Program-made: the position numbers and the translations under genes
Notes under the pieces: generated by a model
The model's input: only the letters and a program-made list of their open reading frames with translations
Database searches by the model: none
What the model was told of the DNA's origin: nothing
In this document: piece by piece, positions 35,650-44,653 of the stretch
Position numbering within the stretch: the stretch's first letter is position 1
How the letters are laid out: every line of letters begins with the position of its first letter
Assembly: GCA_017449785.1 (NCBI GenBank)
Contig: JAFTFA010000221.1
Coordinates: 1 to 62,777 of the forward strand
Source of the DNA: Muribaculaceae bacterium
Lineage (GTDB): Bacteria; Bacteroidota; Bacteroidia; Bacteroidales; Muribaculaceae
Direction: 5' to 3'
Length of the DNA: 62,777 nucleotides

Positions 35650-36225
35650 ATGAAGGTCATCGGCTTTACCGGGAACTATGGCAGCGGGGGTGACGCCCCC
35701 GAGAGCTATCTCATGGCAGACTCGTCGGTGCTGTACACGGGACGTCCGTTCTTTGTCGCCGACTTTGCCGAGGCCTTTGTGGCAACGCCGTCCATCATCG
35801 TGCGCACGGGCAGGCTGGGCAAGTGTATCGCCCCCAAGTTTGCCCACCGCTACTGGGACGCGCTGACGGCCGGATTCAACGTCCGGGCCGTGCACGGCAA
35901 TGATGCCCGGCTGGGCGCGCTGGACCGGGCCTTTGACGGCGCGGCGGTGGTGGGCGACTGGGTGGACGTGTCGAGCATCGCCGACCCGTTGCACGCCGTG
36001 GTCGAGGTCAAGGCCGACGACGAGGTCATCGCCCGTCGCTGCCTGGCCGACATGGTGATGCCGCTCGACGAGATGCTGGCTGCCGTGAGCACCCGTTGCA
36101 GCATCAAGATGGGCGACCTGTTGTTCACCGGCGACTGTGCCGCGGGGGTGACGCTCGCTCCCGGCATGCGGCTCACGGCGAGCATCGGCCCGCAGCAGGT
36201 GCTTGACGTGAAAGTGAGACTATGA
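35650..36225 (+). CDS. Fumarylacetoacetate hydrolase family protein
   Basis: The 191-residue protein matches the short FAH-domain form. The C-terminal half has IKMGDLLFTGDCAAGVTLAPGMRL, the usual FAH end with the GD and T-G-x-x-x-G-V pattern; the metal-binding E-x-E region is represented by LHAVVEVKADDEVI. Members hydrolyse or decarboxylate diketo acids; the substrate here is unknown. It is probably cotranscribed with rex. A hairpin (GCCCGGG against CCCTGGGC, about 36228-36247) follows. Confidence 0.8.
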   Translation: MKVIGFTGNYGSGGDAPESYLMADSSVLYTGRPFFVADFAEAFVATPSIIVRTGRLGKCIAPKFAHRYWDALTAGFNVRAVHGNDARLGALDRAFDGAAVVGDWVDVSSIADPLHAVVEVKADDEVIARRCLADMVMPLDEMLAAVSTRCSIKMGDLLFTGDCAAGVTLAPGMRLTASIGPQQVLDVKVRL

Positions 36226-36312
36226 CAACGACAGCCCGGGAACAATGGCCCTGGGCGGCAATACAATATATCAATCGAGGTAACGACCGAAATAAAACTA
36301 AATACATTAAAT

Positions 36313-39300
36313 ATGAACAAATTGAGAAAACTTCAACTCGCATGTGCTGCCATCATGGTACTGTTGTGTGCCAGTCATGCCAGCGCGTTCAACACGTCGA
36401 TGTATGCGACGACTTCCAAGCTGGCCAACGGCCAGTGGGTGAAGGTTACCATTCCCGAGAGTGGTATGTATGAAATCACCTATGACGAGCTCCGGGAAAT
36501 GGGCTTCAACAATCCTCAGAGCGTCAGCGTGTTCGGTTTTGGCGGTGCCAAGATCAGCGAGGTGCTTAACGGTACAGTGCCCGATGACCTGAAGCGCATC
36601 CCCATCCTGCGCTCCAACGACAAGATCTGTTTCTACGGCGTGGGTCCTGTCACCTTCAACATCAGCGACTACAGCACGATGCCGCGCTTCACCCGCACGT
36701 TCAACCCCTATTCCCAGGTGGGTTGCTACTTCCTGAGCGAGGTGTCCCAGTCCGACCTTGTCCCCAACAAGAAGACTACCGTGACGGTGAACAACTATGT
36801 TGACACGCCCACCAGCCTGGGTTACTTCTATCACGAGAAGGAGCAGACCACCATCAGCAGCTCGGGTAAGGAGATGCTGGGTGAGGACTTCTCTACCGGC
36901 CGCCTGCTGGTGGATTACTACCTGCCCAACCTGTCGGACAGCAACATCGTTGTCCACACTGCCCTGGCAGCCAATGTCAATCAGATCTCCTATGCCACGG
37001 CAATCATGCACAGCGGCGGCGCTACCGACACGTCCAACTACTCGCTGTCGATGTCGCGCATCTACAAGCCCTCGAGCGACTATGTGTTCTATAACACGGC
37101 CATGCCCGTGGGCTACATCAAGTTGCAGCATCCTGCCGAGCGCGGCCAGTTTGAGCCCGGCTTGCGTTACACGACACCCGATGCCGAGGACCTCACCGTG
37201 ACGCTGGCCCGTCTGGACTACTTCATCCTGAGCTACAGGCGCACCAGCATCATTCCTGCCGACTCGGACAACCAGTTGTTCATGGGTTATGCCGCAACGC
37301 GTGGCACCGAGCGCTTCATGTTGCCCAATGCCTCGCCCACCGTCAAGGTGTGGTACATCAGCAGCCCCAGCAATCCCCAGGAGGTTGTGACCAGCCAGTA
37401 TAACGACGAGTCGGGTAAGGGCTTGGCCTTCTTCTCGCCGAGCGCCGCTACGTCAATGTATATCGCCTTTGACCCCGCCAAGACGTTGAAGAAGGTTTCC
37501 TCCTATGAGCCCATCGAGAACCAGAACCTGCACGGCATGGCAGTGCCCGACTTGCTCATCATTACCGACAAGGTCTATCATGAGCAGGCCCAGCGCGTGG
37601 CCGACCTGCACGCCGCCGTCGATGGCATCAGCGTGGCTGTTGTGGACCAGGACAAGGTCTTCAACGAGTTCTCGAGCGGTACCCGCGACGGCATGGCCTA
37701 TCGCCTGTTCTGCAAGATGCTCTATGACCGCGATCCCGTCAAGTTCAAGAACCTGCTGCTCTTCGGTACCGGCACGTTTGACAACCGCGAGCTCATGGGT
37801 AAGCACCCGAGTGCGCTGCTGACCTACCAGAGCGACAACAGCAACTATGAGGACTTCTCCTACACGAGCGACGACTTCTTCGGCTTCCTGGACGACAACT
37901 CGGGCAGCAACGTCACCGGCGACAAGCTGCGCATCGGTGTGGGCCGCATCACCTGCGGCGACGTGGATGAGGCCCGCAGCGACGTGGACAAGCTGGTCGA
38001 GTACTATGCCAACCCCGACTACGGCGTGTGGCGCAACAACGCCATGGTGTCGAGCGACAGCCCCGACGGCGGTTCATACATGTTCCAGGGCGAGACCTAC
38101 AAGAACCTGATCGACAATGCCCTGAATACCGGCATGCACGTCAACACGGTGCACGATAGCCAGTATGCCCGCGCTACCAACCAGGATAACCTGGACATTA
38201 CCGACAGGACGGCAACCCAGGGCAAGGAGTTGTGGCGCAAGCTGCACATGGACGGCCAGTACTTTGTCACCTACGTGGGCCATGCAGGTCCCATCTCGTT
38301 CACCAAGCACAACAGGATGTGGACGACCGGTGACGTGTCCCGCACGGTCTATAACCACTGGCCCATCATGTCCACGGCCTGCTGTGACGTGGCCCACTTT
38401 GACAACGACAGCCGCGGCATCGCCGAGGTCATGTTCCACAAGCGTGACGGCGGCGCCATCGCCCTGCTGGCCAGCTCGCGCATGGTATATGCCACCCACA
38501 ACGACGCATTGAACACCTACTTCATCAACGCCCTCTTCAGCTATGACGCCAACGGCGTGATGCCCACCCTGGGCGAGGCCTACAAGCAGTGCAAGCTGGG
38601 CTTCACTACTTCCAACACCAACAAGATGTCCTTCTTCCTGCTGGGTGACCCCGCCATTAAAATCAACTATCCCATCTCTCGCTTCAAGCTCATCGAGATC
38701 AACGGTGCCGACATGACCGACCCGACTGACCAGCCGATGCTGCGCCCGCTGCGCAAGTTTGAGGTGACGGCCCACGTCGTTGATGCCGAGGGCAACCTCG
38801 ACACCAGCTTCAACGGTGACGCGACAATGACGCTCTATGACAAGGAGGTCCAGTTTACCACCATCTCCTACAACGGCCAGTCACAGAAGATCTACTTCAA
38901 CCGCGACAAGCTGGGTGAGGTGGACGGCCGCGTGGTGAACGGCGTGTTCAACGGCACGATGATCGTTCCCCAGGAACCCAAGGCCAGCAATGAGACCGTG
39001 ATGCTGCGTGTGTATGCCCACAAGGACAACAGCGACTACATGGTGAACGGTTTCACCAAGGATATCAAGATGCTCCCCTATGACGCCAACATGGCCATCA
39101 AGGACACCGAGGCTCCCGTAATCACCAATATGTATATTAACGATGAGGCCTCGTTTATCAACGGTTCGATGGTGGGCTCCAGCTCGATGCTCTATATCAC
39201 TGCAAGCGACGACCAGGGCATCTGCTTGATGGAGAATACTGTCGATGATGCCATGTCGCTCCTGCTGGACGGCGGCAAGACGTCCTACAATGACGTGTCG

Positions 39301-39762
39301 AGCTTCGTGACCGGCAGCGACGGCGGCAAGACGATCAACATCGAGTTCCCGCTGAACAGCCTCTCGGAGGGTCTGCACACGCTGACCTTTACCGTGTTTG
39401 ACCTGCTGGGCAACAGGAGCGAGCGCACGATCACCTTCATGGTCGGCCAGGTGGGTGACGTGACCCTCACTGCCGACAAGCTGCCCGCCTACCTGAACGA
39501 GGAAGTGAACTTTGACCTGCACAGCGAGCTGGCCAACAATCCCGAGGTGATCGTCCGCGTGACCGATGCCACCGGCAAGCTGATGTGGATGACCACGACG
39601 ACCAACTTCCCCGTTGCCTGGGACATGCGTGACATGAACGGCAACAAGGTGCCCGCCGGCCTGTACCGCTACTTCGGTACCTACAACGACGGCATCAACT
39701 ACGGCGGCACGTCGATCAACAAGTTCATCGTCCTGGATCCGCTCAAGACGGCTGCTGAATAA
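36313..39762 (+). CDS. Second PorU-like C25 peptidase
   Basis: The 1149-residue protein is a full-length paralogue of the PorU at 31215: same signal peptide region, same start pattern (NGQWVKVTIPESGMYEIT against SGKWVKIAVKESGIYQIT), and C25 domain. The catalytic His is at 657 (YVGHAG) and the nucleophile aligned with PorU Cys682 is Cys691 in STACCDVAHFD; a second Cys at 690 replaces the Thr of PorU. The C-terminus (ATGKLMWMTTTTNFP to KFIVLD) is again FlgD/type IX-like. It may be a second sorting peptidase or a specialised surface protease. It is distinct from the gingipains in its length and end module. Confidence 0.82.
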   Translation: MNKLRKLQLACAAIMVLLCASHASAFNTSMYATTSKLANGQWVKVTIPESGMYEITYDELREMGFNNPQSVSVFGFGGAKISEVLNGTVPDDLKRIPILRSNDKICFYGVGPVTFNISDYSTMPRFTRTFNPYSQVGCYFLSEVSQSDLVPNKKTTVTVNNYVDTPTSLGYFYHEKEQTTISSSGKEMLGEDFSTGRLLVDYYLPNLSDSNIVVHTALAANVNQISYATAIMHSGGATDTSNYSLSMSRIYKPSSDYVFYNTAMPVGYIKLQHPAERGQFEPGLRYTTPDAEDLTVTLARLDYFILSYRRTSIIPADSDNQLFMGYAATRGTERFMLPNASPTVKVWYISSPSNPQEVVTSQYNDESGKGLAFFSPSAATSMYIAFDPAKTLKKVSSYEPIENQNLHGMAVPDLLIITDKVYHEQAQRVADLHAAVDGISVAVVDQDKVFNEFSSGTRDGMAYRLFCKMLYDRDPVKFKNLLLFGTGTFDNRELMGKHPSALLTYQSDNSNYEDFSYTSDDFFGFLDDNSGSNVTGDKLRIGVGRITCGDVDEARSDVDKLVEYYANPDYGVWRNNAMVSSDSPDGGSYMFQGETYKNLIDNALNTGMHVNTVHDSQYARATNQDNLDITDRTATQGKELWRKLHMDGQYFVTYVGHAGPISFTKHNRMWTTGDVSRTVYNHWPIMSTACCDVAHFDNDSRGIAEVMFHKRDGGAIALLASSRMVYATHNDALNTYFINALFSYDANGVMPTLGEAYKQCKLGFTTSNTNKMSFFLLGDPAIKINYPISRFKLIEINGADMTDPTDQPMLRPLRKFEVTAHVVDAEGNLDTSFNGDATMTLYDKEVQFTTISYNGQSQKIYFNRDKLGEVDGRVVNGVFNGTMIVPQEPKASNETVMLRVYAHKDNSDYMVNGFTKDIKMLPYDANMAIKDTEAPVITNMYINDEASFINGSMVGSSSMLYITASDDQGICLMENTVDDAMSLLLDGGKTSYNDVSSFVTGSDGGKTINIEFPLNSLSEGLHTLTFTVFDLLGNRSERTITFMVGQVGDVTLTADKLPAYLNEEVNFDLHSELANNPEVIVRVTDATGKLMWMTTTTNFPVAWDMRDMNGNKVPAGLYRYFGTYNDGINYGGTSINKFIVLDPLKTAAE

Positions 39763-39798
39763 TATTGTTCAGCGCTACCGAGTAGGCTGAAAGAAATT

Positions 39799-39840
39799 GG
39801 GGCATCCGCATCCACGGTCAAACCGAGATGCGGATGCCCC
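39799..39840 (+). terminator. Strong hairpin terminator after the second PorU-like gene
   Basis: GGGGCATCCGCATC (39799-39812) and GATGCGGATGCCCC (39827-39840) pair perfectly over 14 bp with a 14-base loop, 37 bases past the stop, followed by TGTTATTATT. Confidence 0.8.
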
Positions 39841-39896
39841 TGTTATTATTAAGTGATGATACTCAACTCCTCTCCTAAGTTATGGTTAGGGCAAGT

Positions 39897-39930
39897 CAAG
39901 GCCAGCGGCCTTGTTGTGGTTGAAGACCAC
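39897..39930. other. Two adjacent small hairpins between convergent genes
   Basis: CAAGGCC-agc-GGCCTTG (39897-39913) is followed after two bases by GTGGT-tgaag-ACCAC (39916-39930). They lie between the terminator of the PorU-like gene and that of the ferredoxin gene. A small RNA is possible, but no promoter supports one. Confidence 0.4.
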
Positions 39931-39972
39931 TACCACGTGCCACCTGTTATCGGGAGGGCCGTAAAAAAGGAT

Positions 39973-40006
39973 GTTGCGGCAGTTCCTGGGGAGGAACCGC
40001 CGCAAC
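39973..40006 (-). terminator. Terminator of the ferredoxin gene
   Basis: GTTGCGGC and GCCGCAAC close a long stem, continued by GTTCC/GGAAC, and on the minus strand the stem is followed by ATCCTTTTTTACGG. It lies 33 bases past the ferredoxin stop. Confidence 0.8.
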
Positions 40007-40038
40007 AGCTTGTTTCTTGATTGTCTGTTTGTCTTGAA

Positions 40039-40209
40039 TTATTCGCCGGGAGCGATTGCGCCAGTGGGGCAAGCGTCGGCACAGGTGCCGCAGTCCAGGC
40101 AAGTGTCGGGGTTGATCGAGTAGATGTCGCCCTCAGAGATTGCGTCGGCGGGACATACTGACTGGCAGGTACCGCAAGCTACGCAGCTATCAGAAATTAC
40201 ATAAGCCAT
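40039..40209 (-). CDS. 2[4Fe-4S] ferredoxin
   Basis: The 56-residue protein (MAYVISDSCVACGTCQ start) carries two CxxCxxCxxxCP motifs: Cys9/12/15/19 and Cys37/40/43/47, separated by the usual short linker. It is a clostridial-type ferredoxin carrying two [4Fe-4S] clusters, a low-potential electron carrier in the cytoplasm. It has its own promoter and terminator on the minus strand and is divergent from the SUI1-like gene. Confidence 0.96.
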   Translation of the reverse strand: MAYVISDSCVACGTCQSVCPADAISEGDIYSINPDTCLDCGTCADACPTGAIAPGE

Positions 40210-40270
40210 AGTAGTAGTGTTTAAATTAATTAGTGAATTAGTTAATAATGTAAAAGTGTAAACAGTACGG

Positions 40271-40278
40271 CAAAAGTA
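40271..40278 (-). promoter_or_regulatory. -7 box of the ferredoxin gene
   Basis: TACTTTTG on the minus strand is an exact -7 element; TTG at 40303-40301 lies 22 bases upstream, slightly long. The leader would be about 55 bases. Confidence 0.5.
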
Positions 40279-40373
40279 GTGCTTTTATTTGAAATGATAG
40301 CAAGATTTGCCGTTTTTTCTTGTCGTGATAGCATTTTTTTGTCTGTTGATGCTCATTTGTGGTGAATTTTTTG

Positions 40374-40381
40374 TACCTTTG
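40374..40381 (+). promoter_or_regulatory. -7 box of the SUI1-like gene
   Basis: TACCTTTG is an exact -7 element 57 bases before the start at 40439. The best TTG upstream is 25 bases away, longer than usual, so the -33 element is uncertain. Confidence 0.5.
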
Positions 40382-40438
40382 ATGTGAGAGTAAAGGAAAA
40401 GTTTAATCACCCTGATTTTTTTTAATGCAATAACGATT

Positions 40439-40798
40439 ATGAACACGACCGACTGGAAAGACGCGCTGGGCAAGGCGTTCAACTTGCCTGTCCCCGACGA
40501 TAACGCAGCCCCCGACGAGCAGCCCCAGCCCGAGGAGCGTGGCAGCGCACTGGAGCAGCAAGGCAAGGCCCGGCTCGACATCGTGCTGGAGCGCAAGGGG
40601 CGCGGCGGCAAGCAGGCGACCATCGTGACGGGATTTGCCTGTGACGACGAGGCCCTCAAGGAGGTGGCTTCGCGGCTGAAGCGCTCGCTGGGCGTGGGCG
40701 GCAGTGCCCGTGGCGGCGAGATATTGATCCAGGGCGACTTCCGCCAGCGTGTGCTCGACGAGTTGACGGCAATGGGCTTCAAGGCCCGCATCATCTGA
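40439..40798 (+). CDS. SUI1/YciH-like translation initiation factor
   Basis: The 119-residue protein has an acidic N-terminus (about 1-40) and a C-terminal SUI1 domain with the signature RKGRGGKQATIVTGF (about 52-66) and GGEILIQGDFRQRVLDELTAMGF near the end. It is the bacterial eIF1-like protein (YciH), which influences start site fidelity on the small ribosomal subunit. It lies 64 bases upstream of the helicase-nuclease gene and may be cotranscribed. Confidence 0.92.
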   Translation: MNTTDWKDALGKAFNLPVPDDNAAPDEQPQPEERGSALEQQGKARLDIVLERKGRGGKQATIVTGFACDDEALKEVASRLKRSLGVGGSARGGEILIQGDFRQRVLDELTAMGFKARII

Positions 40799-40862
40799 TT
40801 GCCCGCAGGCCGTCGCGGTTCAGTAATAGACTATTTTCCCCACACATCATTTAATAGTATAG

Positions 40863-43800
40863 ATGACAGACAACACAACCACCGATAATCGCCGACTGCT
40901 GGTCATCAAGGCTTCGGCAGGATCAGGCAAGACCTACAGGCTGGCCCTGGAATACATCAAGCACCTGCTGTTCACCAGCAGCGGTGCCCAGCTGGTGCCA
41001 CGGCGTGGCGCGGGCGACGGCCGCTTGCTCAACGTTCACCGCCAGCTGCTGGCTATCACCTTTACCAACAAGGCGACCGACGAGATGAAGCAGCGCATCG
41101 TCAAGGAACTCTACCGCTTGTCGCGGCCCGGCGTCAAGAGCGACTACCTGCAGGGCTTCATGCAAGAGTCGGGCCTGGCCGAGGGGGCGGTGCGTGCCCT
41201 GGCGCGCCAGGCGTTGAACGAGCTGCTGTTTGACTACAGCAACTTCAACGTGAGCACCATCGACTCGTTTTTCCAGACCATCCTGCGCAACTTTGCCCGC
41301 GAACTGGACCGCGACTTCAACTACGACATCCAGCTCGAGGAGGACTATGCCGTGCGCGTGGCGGTGCACAACTTCCTGCTCTCGCTGGGCAAGGAGGGAA
41401 AGCCCACCCAGGTGGACCAGTGGGTGCAGGAGTACCAGCGCCACCTGCTGCGCGGCGATGTGGAGAAAAAGAATTGGAAATTCTTTGACGACGGGGGACG
41501 GCTCAACAAGTTTGCCCGCAACATCAACAGCGAACTCTTCCGCAGTCGGATGAAGGCCATCCGCGACTACCTGGGGCACCTGGATGATGAGGGCCGCTTT
41601 GTGTGCGACTTCGGGCAGATACGCGCTTTCAAGAAGCTGATGCACGAGATGGTGCAGCGCTGTGATGACAACATCCAGGAGGGATATGCGCAGTTGCGCG
41701 ACATCTTGACGCCGCTGGGCCCCAAGGGCTCGTTCAAGAACTGGCTGGCCAAGGGCGGCAACACGCCGTTTGACCTCAGTAAAACGTGGAAAGAGATCAC
41801 CGAGGCAAAAGTCGTCGGCCAGTTCTACAAGAGCAACATCCCCGACCAGGCGACCATCGAGCGGGTGCTGGCCCTGATGCTGGACCATCGCAACCAGCGG
41901 CTGTTGACCGACTTCTTCCAGCACATCGAGGACAACCTGGGCCTGCTGGGCCTGCTGGCGATGATCGACCTGTTCCTGGAGGAATACCGCCACGAGACCA
42001 ATTCCATCCTCATCGGCGACACCAACGAGCTCATCGGCACCGTGCTCGAGAGCGGCACCGACTTCATCTATGAGCGCGTGGGCACGATGATCGAGAACTT
42101 CATGATCGATGAGTTCCAGGACACGAGCACCAAGCAGTATGAGAACTTCCGTGGCCTGTTGCGCGAGAGTCTGGCGAGCGGCCACTTCAATATGCTCATC
42201 GGCGATGCCAAGCAGTCGATCTACCGATTCCGCAACGCCGACCTGACAGTCTTCCGCGAGCTGGTGGGCGAGGACTTTGCCAGCAACATCACCGATGGCC
42301 GTCAGAACAAGGATGCCGACGGCCCGTCGTCGGTCAACTACCGCAGCTCGCGGCACATCATCGAGTTCAACAACGCGCTGTTTGAGTTCCTCAAGGACCG
42401 CTACGGCGACCGCCCGACGGTCGTGGATACCTATGGCGACATCGAGCAGGGCATGCCCGGGAACATCGACAGCGACAAGTTGCCGGGCTACGTGCGCCTC
42501 ATTGCCGCCAACCGCAAGGCATTGCTGCAGGACGAGGTCGTTGCCGGGGCCATGGCCGCCGGGGATGGCCCCACGGGCGAGGGCGACGTGGCCGTCGAGG
42601 CCGTCCTGCCGGGCTACCTGCTGCGGCTGCACAAGCGTTATGACTGGGGCCGCATCGGCATCCTGGTCAATTCCCATTCCGACGGCGACAAGGTCGTGGA
42701 GTGTATCCTGGACTACAACAAGCGCACCACGGGCGAGAAGATCCACATCATCTCGGGCGAGTCGCTGCTGCTGAGCAATTCTCCCATCATCCGCCGCATC
42801 ATCGCCATGCTGCGCTACATCGACATCAGCCAGTTCAGCGCGGCCGACGAGGATGACATCGACGACACGGCAGCCAACCAGGACAGCCTGTGGCACCGCC
42901 TGCGCAGCAAGCGGCTGAGCGACCAGCGCTTGTACACGGCCCTGAACGACTTTATCCAGGCCGTGGCTGCCCGCCCCGATGCTGCGCCGCTGGACAACGG
43001 CCATGTGCTCGTTGAGTGCCTGGAGGCCCTGAAAGACGGCGCGCAGGGTGGGGCCGACGGCGAGCCGGGCGAGCCGGTCAACACCACCACGCTGGAGCAC
43101 CTGCTGCCCCCAGCAGGCGAACTCACCACGCTGGTGAGCATCGTCGAGACCATCATCGCCCACTTCAAGCGCGGGGCCAACGGTGGCACCGACGTGGACC
43201 GCGAGGTGGCCTTCCTGCTGGCCTTCCAGGACACGGTGATGCAGTTCAGCGCCCAGCGCAACGGCGGCAGTGTGAGGGAGTTCCTCAAGTTCTGGGACGA
43301 GAAGAAGAATAAACTGGCCGTGAGCAGTGCCGATGGCGGCGATGCCATCAACATCATGACCATCCATGCCGCCAAGGGTCTGGAATTTGACTGCGTGGTC
43401 ATCCCGTTTGCCGACTGGGAGATGGACGGCAACAAGATGGAAAAGGACTACTGGATGCCACGTGAGGCCTTTGCCGACGTCATGGACGCCATGCTGCCCG
43501 ACGGACAGCAGTGCCCCGGCGACATGGTGCCGCCGCTGCTGCACGTGGGCAAGACGGCTGCCGTCGAACTGTGCCGCGCGGGAGCCTTCGGTGGCGAGGC
43601 GGCCGCATTCATCAACAAGCAGATCGATGATGTGCTCATCGACAACATGAACAAGACCTATGTGGCGATGACCCGCCCGCGCACCGAGTTGCACATCTTT
43701 GCCGACGGCGACAGCAACACGATTGCCCCGTTGCTGACCGAGTTTGCCGACGCCGGGGGCAAGATGGCCCCTGTGGGTGATGTCGAGGGCTGGTACGAGA

Positions 43801-44459
43801 GCGGCACGCTCTCGACGGCTGCCGAGATGGCTGCCCTGCGCGAGAAGAAGGCAAAGCAGGCAGCCGACGACACCGAGCCGCCGGTCGAGCGGGTGTCCAT
43901 CGGCGGCTACACCGTCAACGCCCTTCCCGTCGAGTTGCGCGTCAGGGTCGAGCACGCTTCCAGCACGAGCATCGATGCGGGCCTCAGGCTGCATGGCCTG
44001 TTGAGCCGCATGCGTGACCGCAACGATGTGGACCGGGTCATCGATTCGGGCCTCAAGCACGGCGTGATCACGACCGGTGACCCCGACGACCCCTGCGGCA
44101 TCGAGTGCATCAACGCCCACGTGCGCGGTCCCATTCTTGACCCCGTGAGCCTTGTTTACAGCTGGTTTGACCCTGCCAACAAGGTTTATAGCGAGCGCAC
44201 GATCACTGCTGCCAGCACCGACTTGTTTGCCGTGGACGGCATCGAGAACGTGCGCCCCGACCGCGTCGTGCTCCTCCCCGACGGACAGATGCTGGTCATC
44301 GACTACAAGAGCGGCGAGCGCGACGACAAGCGCTACCTGGCCAAGCTCAACCAGTACATGTCCAAGCTGCGCCTCATTTTCCCGGGCACGCCCGTTGCCG
44401 GCCGCCTGTGGTACGTCACCCGCGACCTCATCCTCGACGAGAAAGGCAAGAGGCTCTAG
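40863..44459 (+). CDS. UvrD-type helicase with C-terminal nuclease domain (RecB/AddA-like)
   Basis: The 1198-residue protein has all superfamily 1A motifs: Walker A ASAGSGKT (17-24), TFTNKATDEMK (Ia), DEFQDTS (II), AKQSIYRFRNAD (III), VNYRSSRHI (IV), IMTIHAAKGLEF (V) and YVAMTRPR (VI). The C-terminus has a PD-(D/E)xK nuclease site ending VIDYKSG. This is the helicase-nuclease subunit of a double-strand break repair complex. In many Bacteroidota the AddB-like partner gene is adjacent; it is absent here, so it must be elsewhere or dispensable. The gene stops with TAG. Confidence 0.93.
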   Translation: MTDNTTTDNRRLLVIKASAGSGKTYRLALEYIKHLLFTSSGAQLVPRRGAGDGRLLNVHRQLLAITFTNKATDEMKQRIVKELYRLSRPGVKSDYLQGFMQESGLAEGAVRALARQALNELLFDYSNFNVSTIDSFFQTILRNFARELDRDFNYDIQLEEDYAVRVAVHNFLLSLGKEGKPTQVDQWVQEYQRHLLRGDVEKKNWKFFDDGGRLNKFARNINSELFRSRMKAIRDYLGHLDDEGRFVCDFGQIRAFKKLMHEMVQRCDDNIQEGYAQLRDILTPLGPKGSFKNWLAKGGNTPFDLSKTWKEITEAKVVGQFYKSNIPDQATIERVLALMLDHRNQRLLTDFFQHIEDNLGLLGLLAMIDLFLEEYRHETNSILIGDTNELIGTVLESGTDFIYERVGTMIENFMIDEFQDTSTKQYENFRGLLRESLASGHFNMLIGDAKQSIYRFRNADLTVFRELVGEDFASNITDGRQNKDADGPSSVNYRSSRHIIEFNNALFEFLKDRYGDRPTVVDTYGDIEQGMPGNIDSDKLPGYVRLIAANRKALLQDEVVAGAMAAGDGPTGEGDVAVEAVLPGYLLRLHKRYDWGRIGILVNSHSDGDKVVECILDYNKRTTGEKIHIISGESLLLSNSPIIRRIIAMLRYIDISQFSAADEDDIDDTAANQDSLWHRLRSKRLSDQRLYTALNDFIQAVAARPDAAPLDNGHVLVECLEALKDGAQGGADGEPGEPVNTTTLEHLLPPAGELTTLVSIVETIIAHFKRGANGGTDVDREVAFLLAFQDTVMQFSAQRNGGSVREFLKFWDEKKNKLAVSSADGGDAINIMTIHAAKGLEFDCVVIPFADWEMDGNKMEKDYWMPREAFADVMDAMLPDGQQCPGDMVPPLLHVGKTAAVELCRAGAFGGEAAAFINKQIDDVLIDNMNKTYVAMTRPRTELHIFADGDSNTIAPLLTEFADAGGKMAPVGDVEGWYESGTLSTAAEMAALREKKAKQAADDTEPPVERVSIGGYTVNALPVELRVRVEHASSTSIDAGLRLHGLLSRMRDRNDVDRVIDSGLKHGVITTGDPDDPCGIECINAHVRGPILDPVSLVYSWFDPANKVYSERTITAASTDLFAVDGIENVRPDRVVLLPDGQMLVIDYKSGERDDKRYLAKLNQYMSKLRLIFPGTPVAGRLWYVTRDLILDEKGKRL

Positions 44460-44536
44460 CGCGGGACTGATCAAGACGAGCGGGATCGCCATCGGCCCCC
44501 TCCAGGCCACCGCGATTCCGCAAAAATTACATCAAA

Positions 44537-44568
44537 AGAACCGTCCCTATTTTACCCAAGGGGTAAAA
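44537..44568. repeat. Second copy of the 21-nt REP-like repeat, with hairpin
   Basis: The first 21 bases are identical to 125-145. Its end folds as TTTTACCC-aag-GGGTAAAA (44550-44568), a perfect 8-bp stem. It may terminate the helicase gene transcript; it is followed by an argS promoter. Confidence 0.6.
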
Positions 44569-44605
44569 ACTGGGGATGGAGGTGGGGAAGTAGATAGATT
44601 TTTTG

Positions 44606-44613
44606 TACCTTTG
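44606..44613 (+). promoter_or_regulatory. -7 box of argS
   Basis: TACCTTTG is an exact -7 element, 40 bases before the argS start. No clear -33 TTG is at the right distance. Confidence 0.5.
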
Positions 44614-44653
44614 CGGTTTAAATCGTTTTAGAAAAGAAAATATACTATAGATT

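Noticed and set aside
40923-44510. A 1195-residue open frame on the minus strand opposite the helicase-nuclease gene
   Set aside because: It is a GC-driven shadow: composition is Val/Ala/His/Leu-rich and low in motifs, while the plus strand has every helicase motif.
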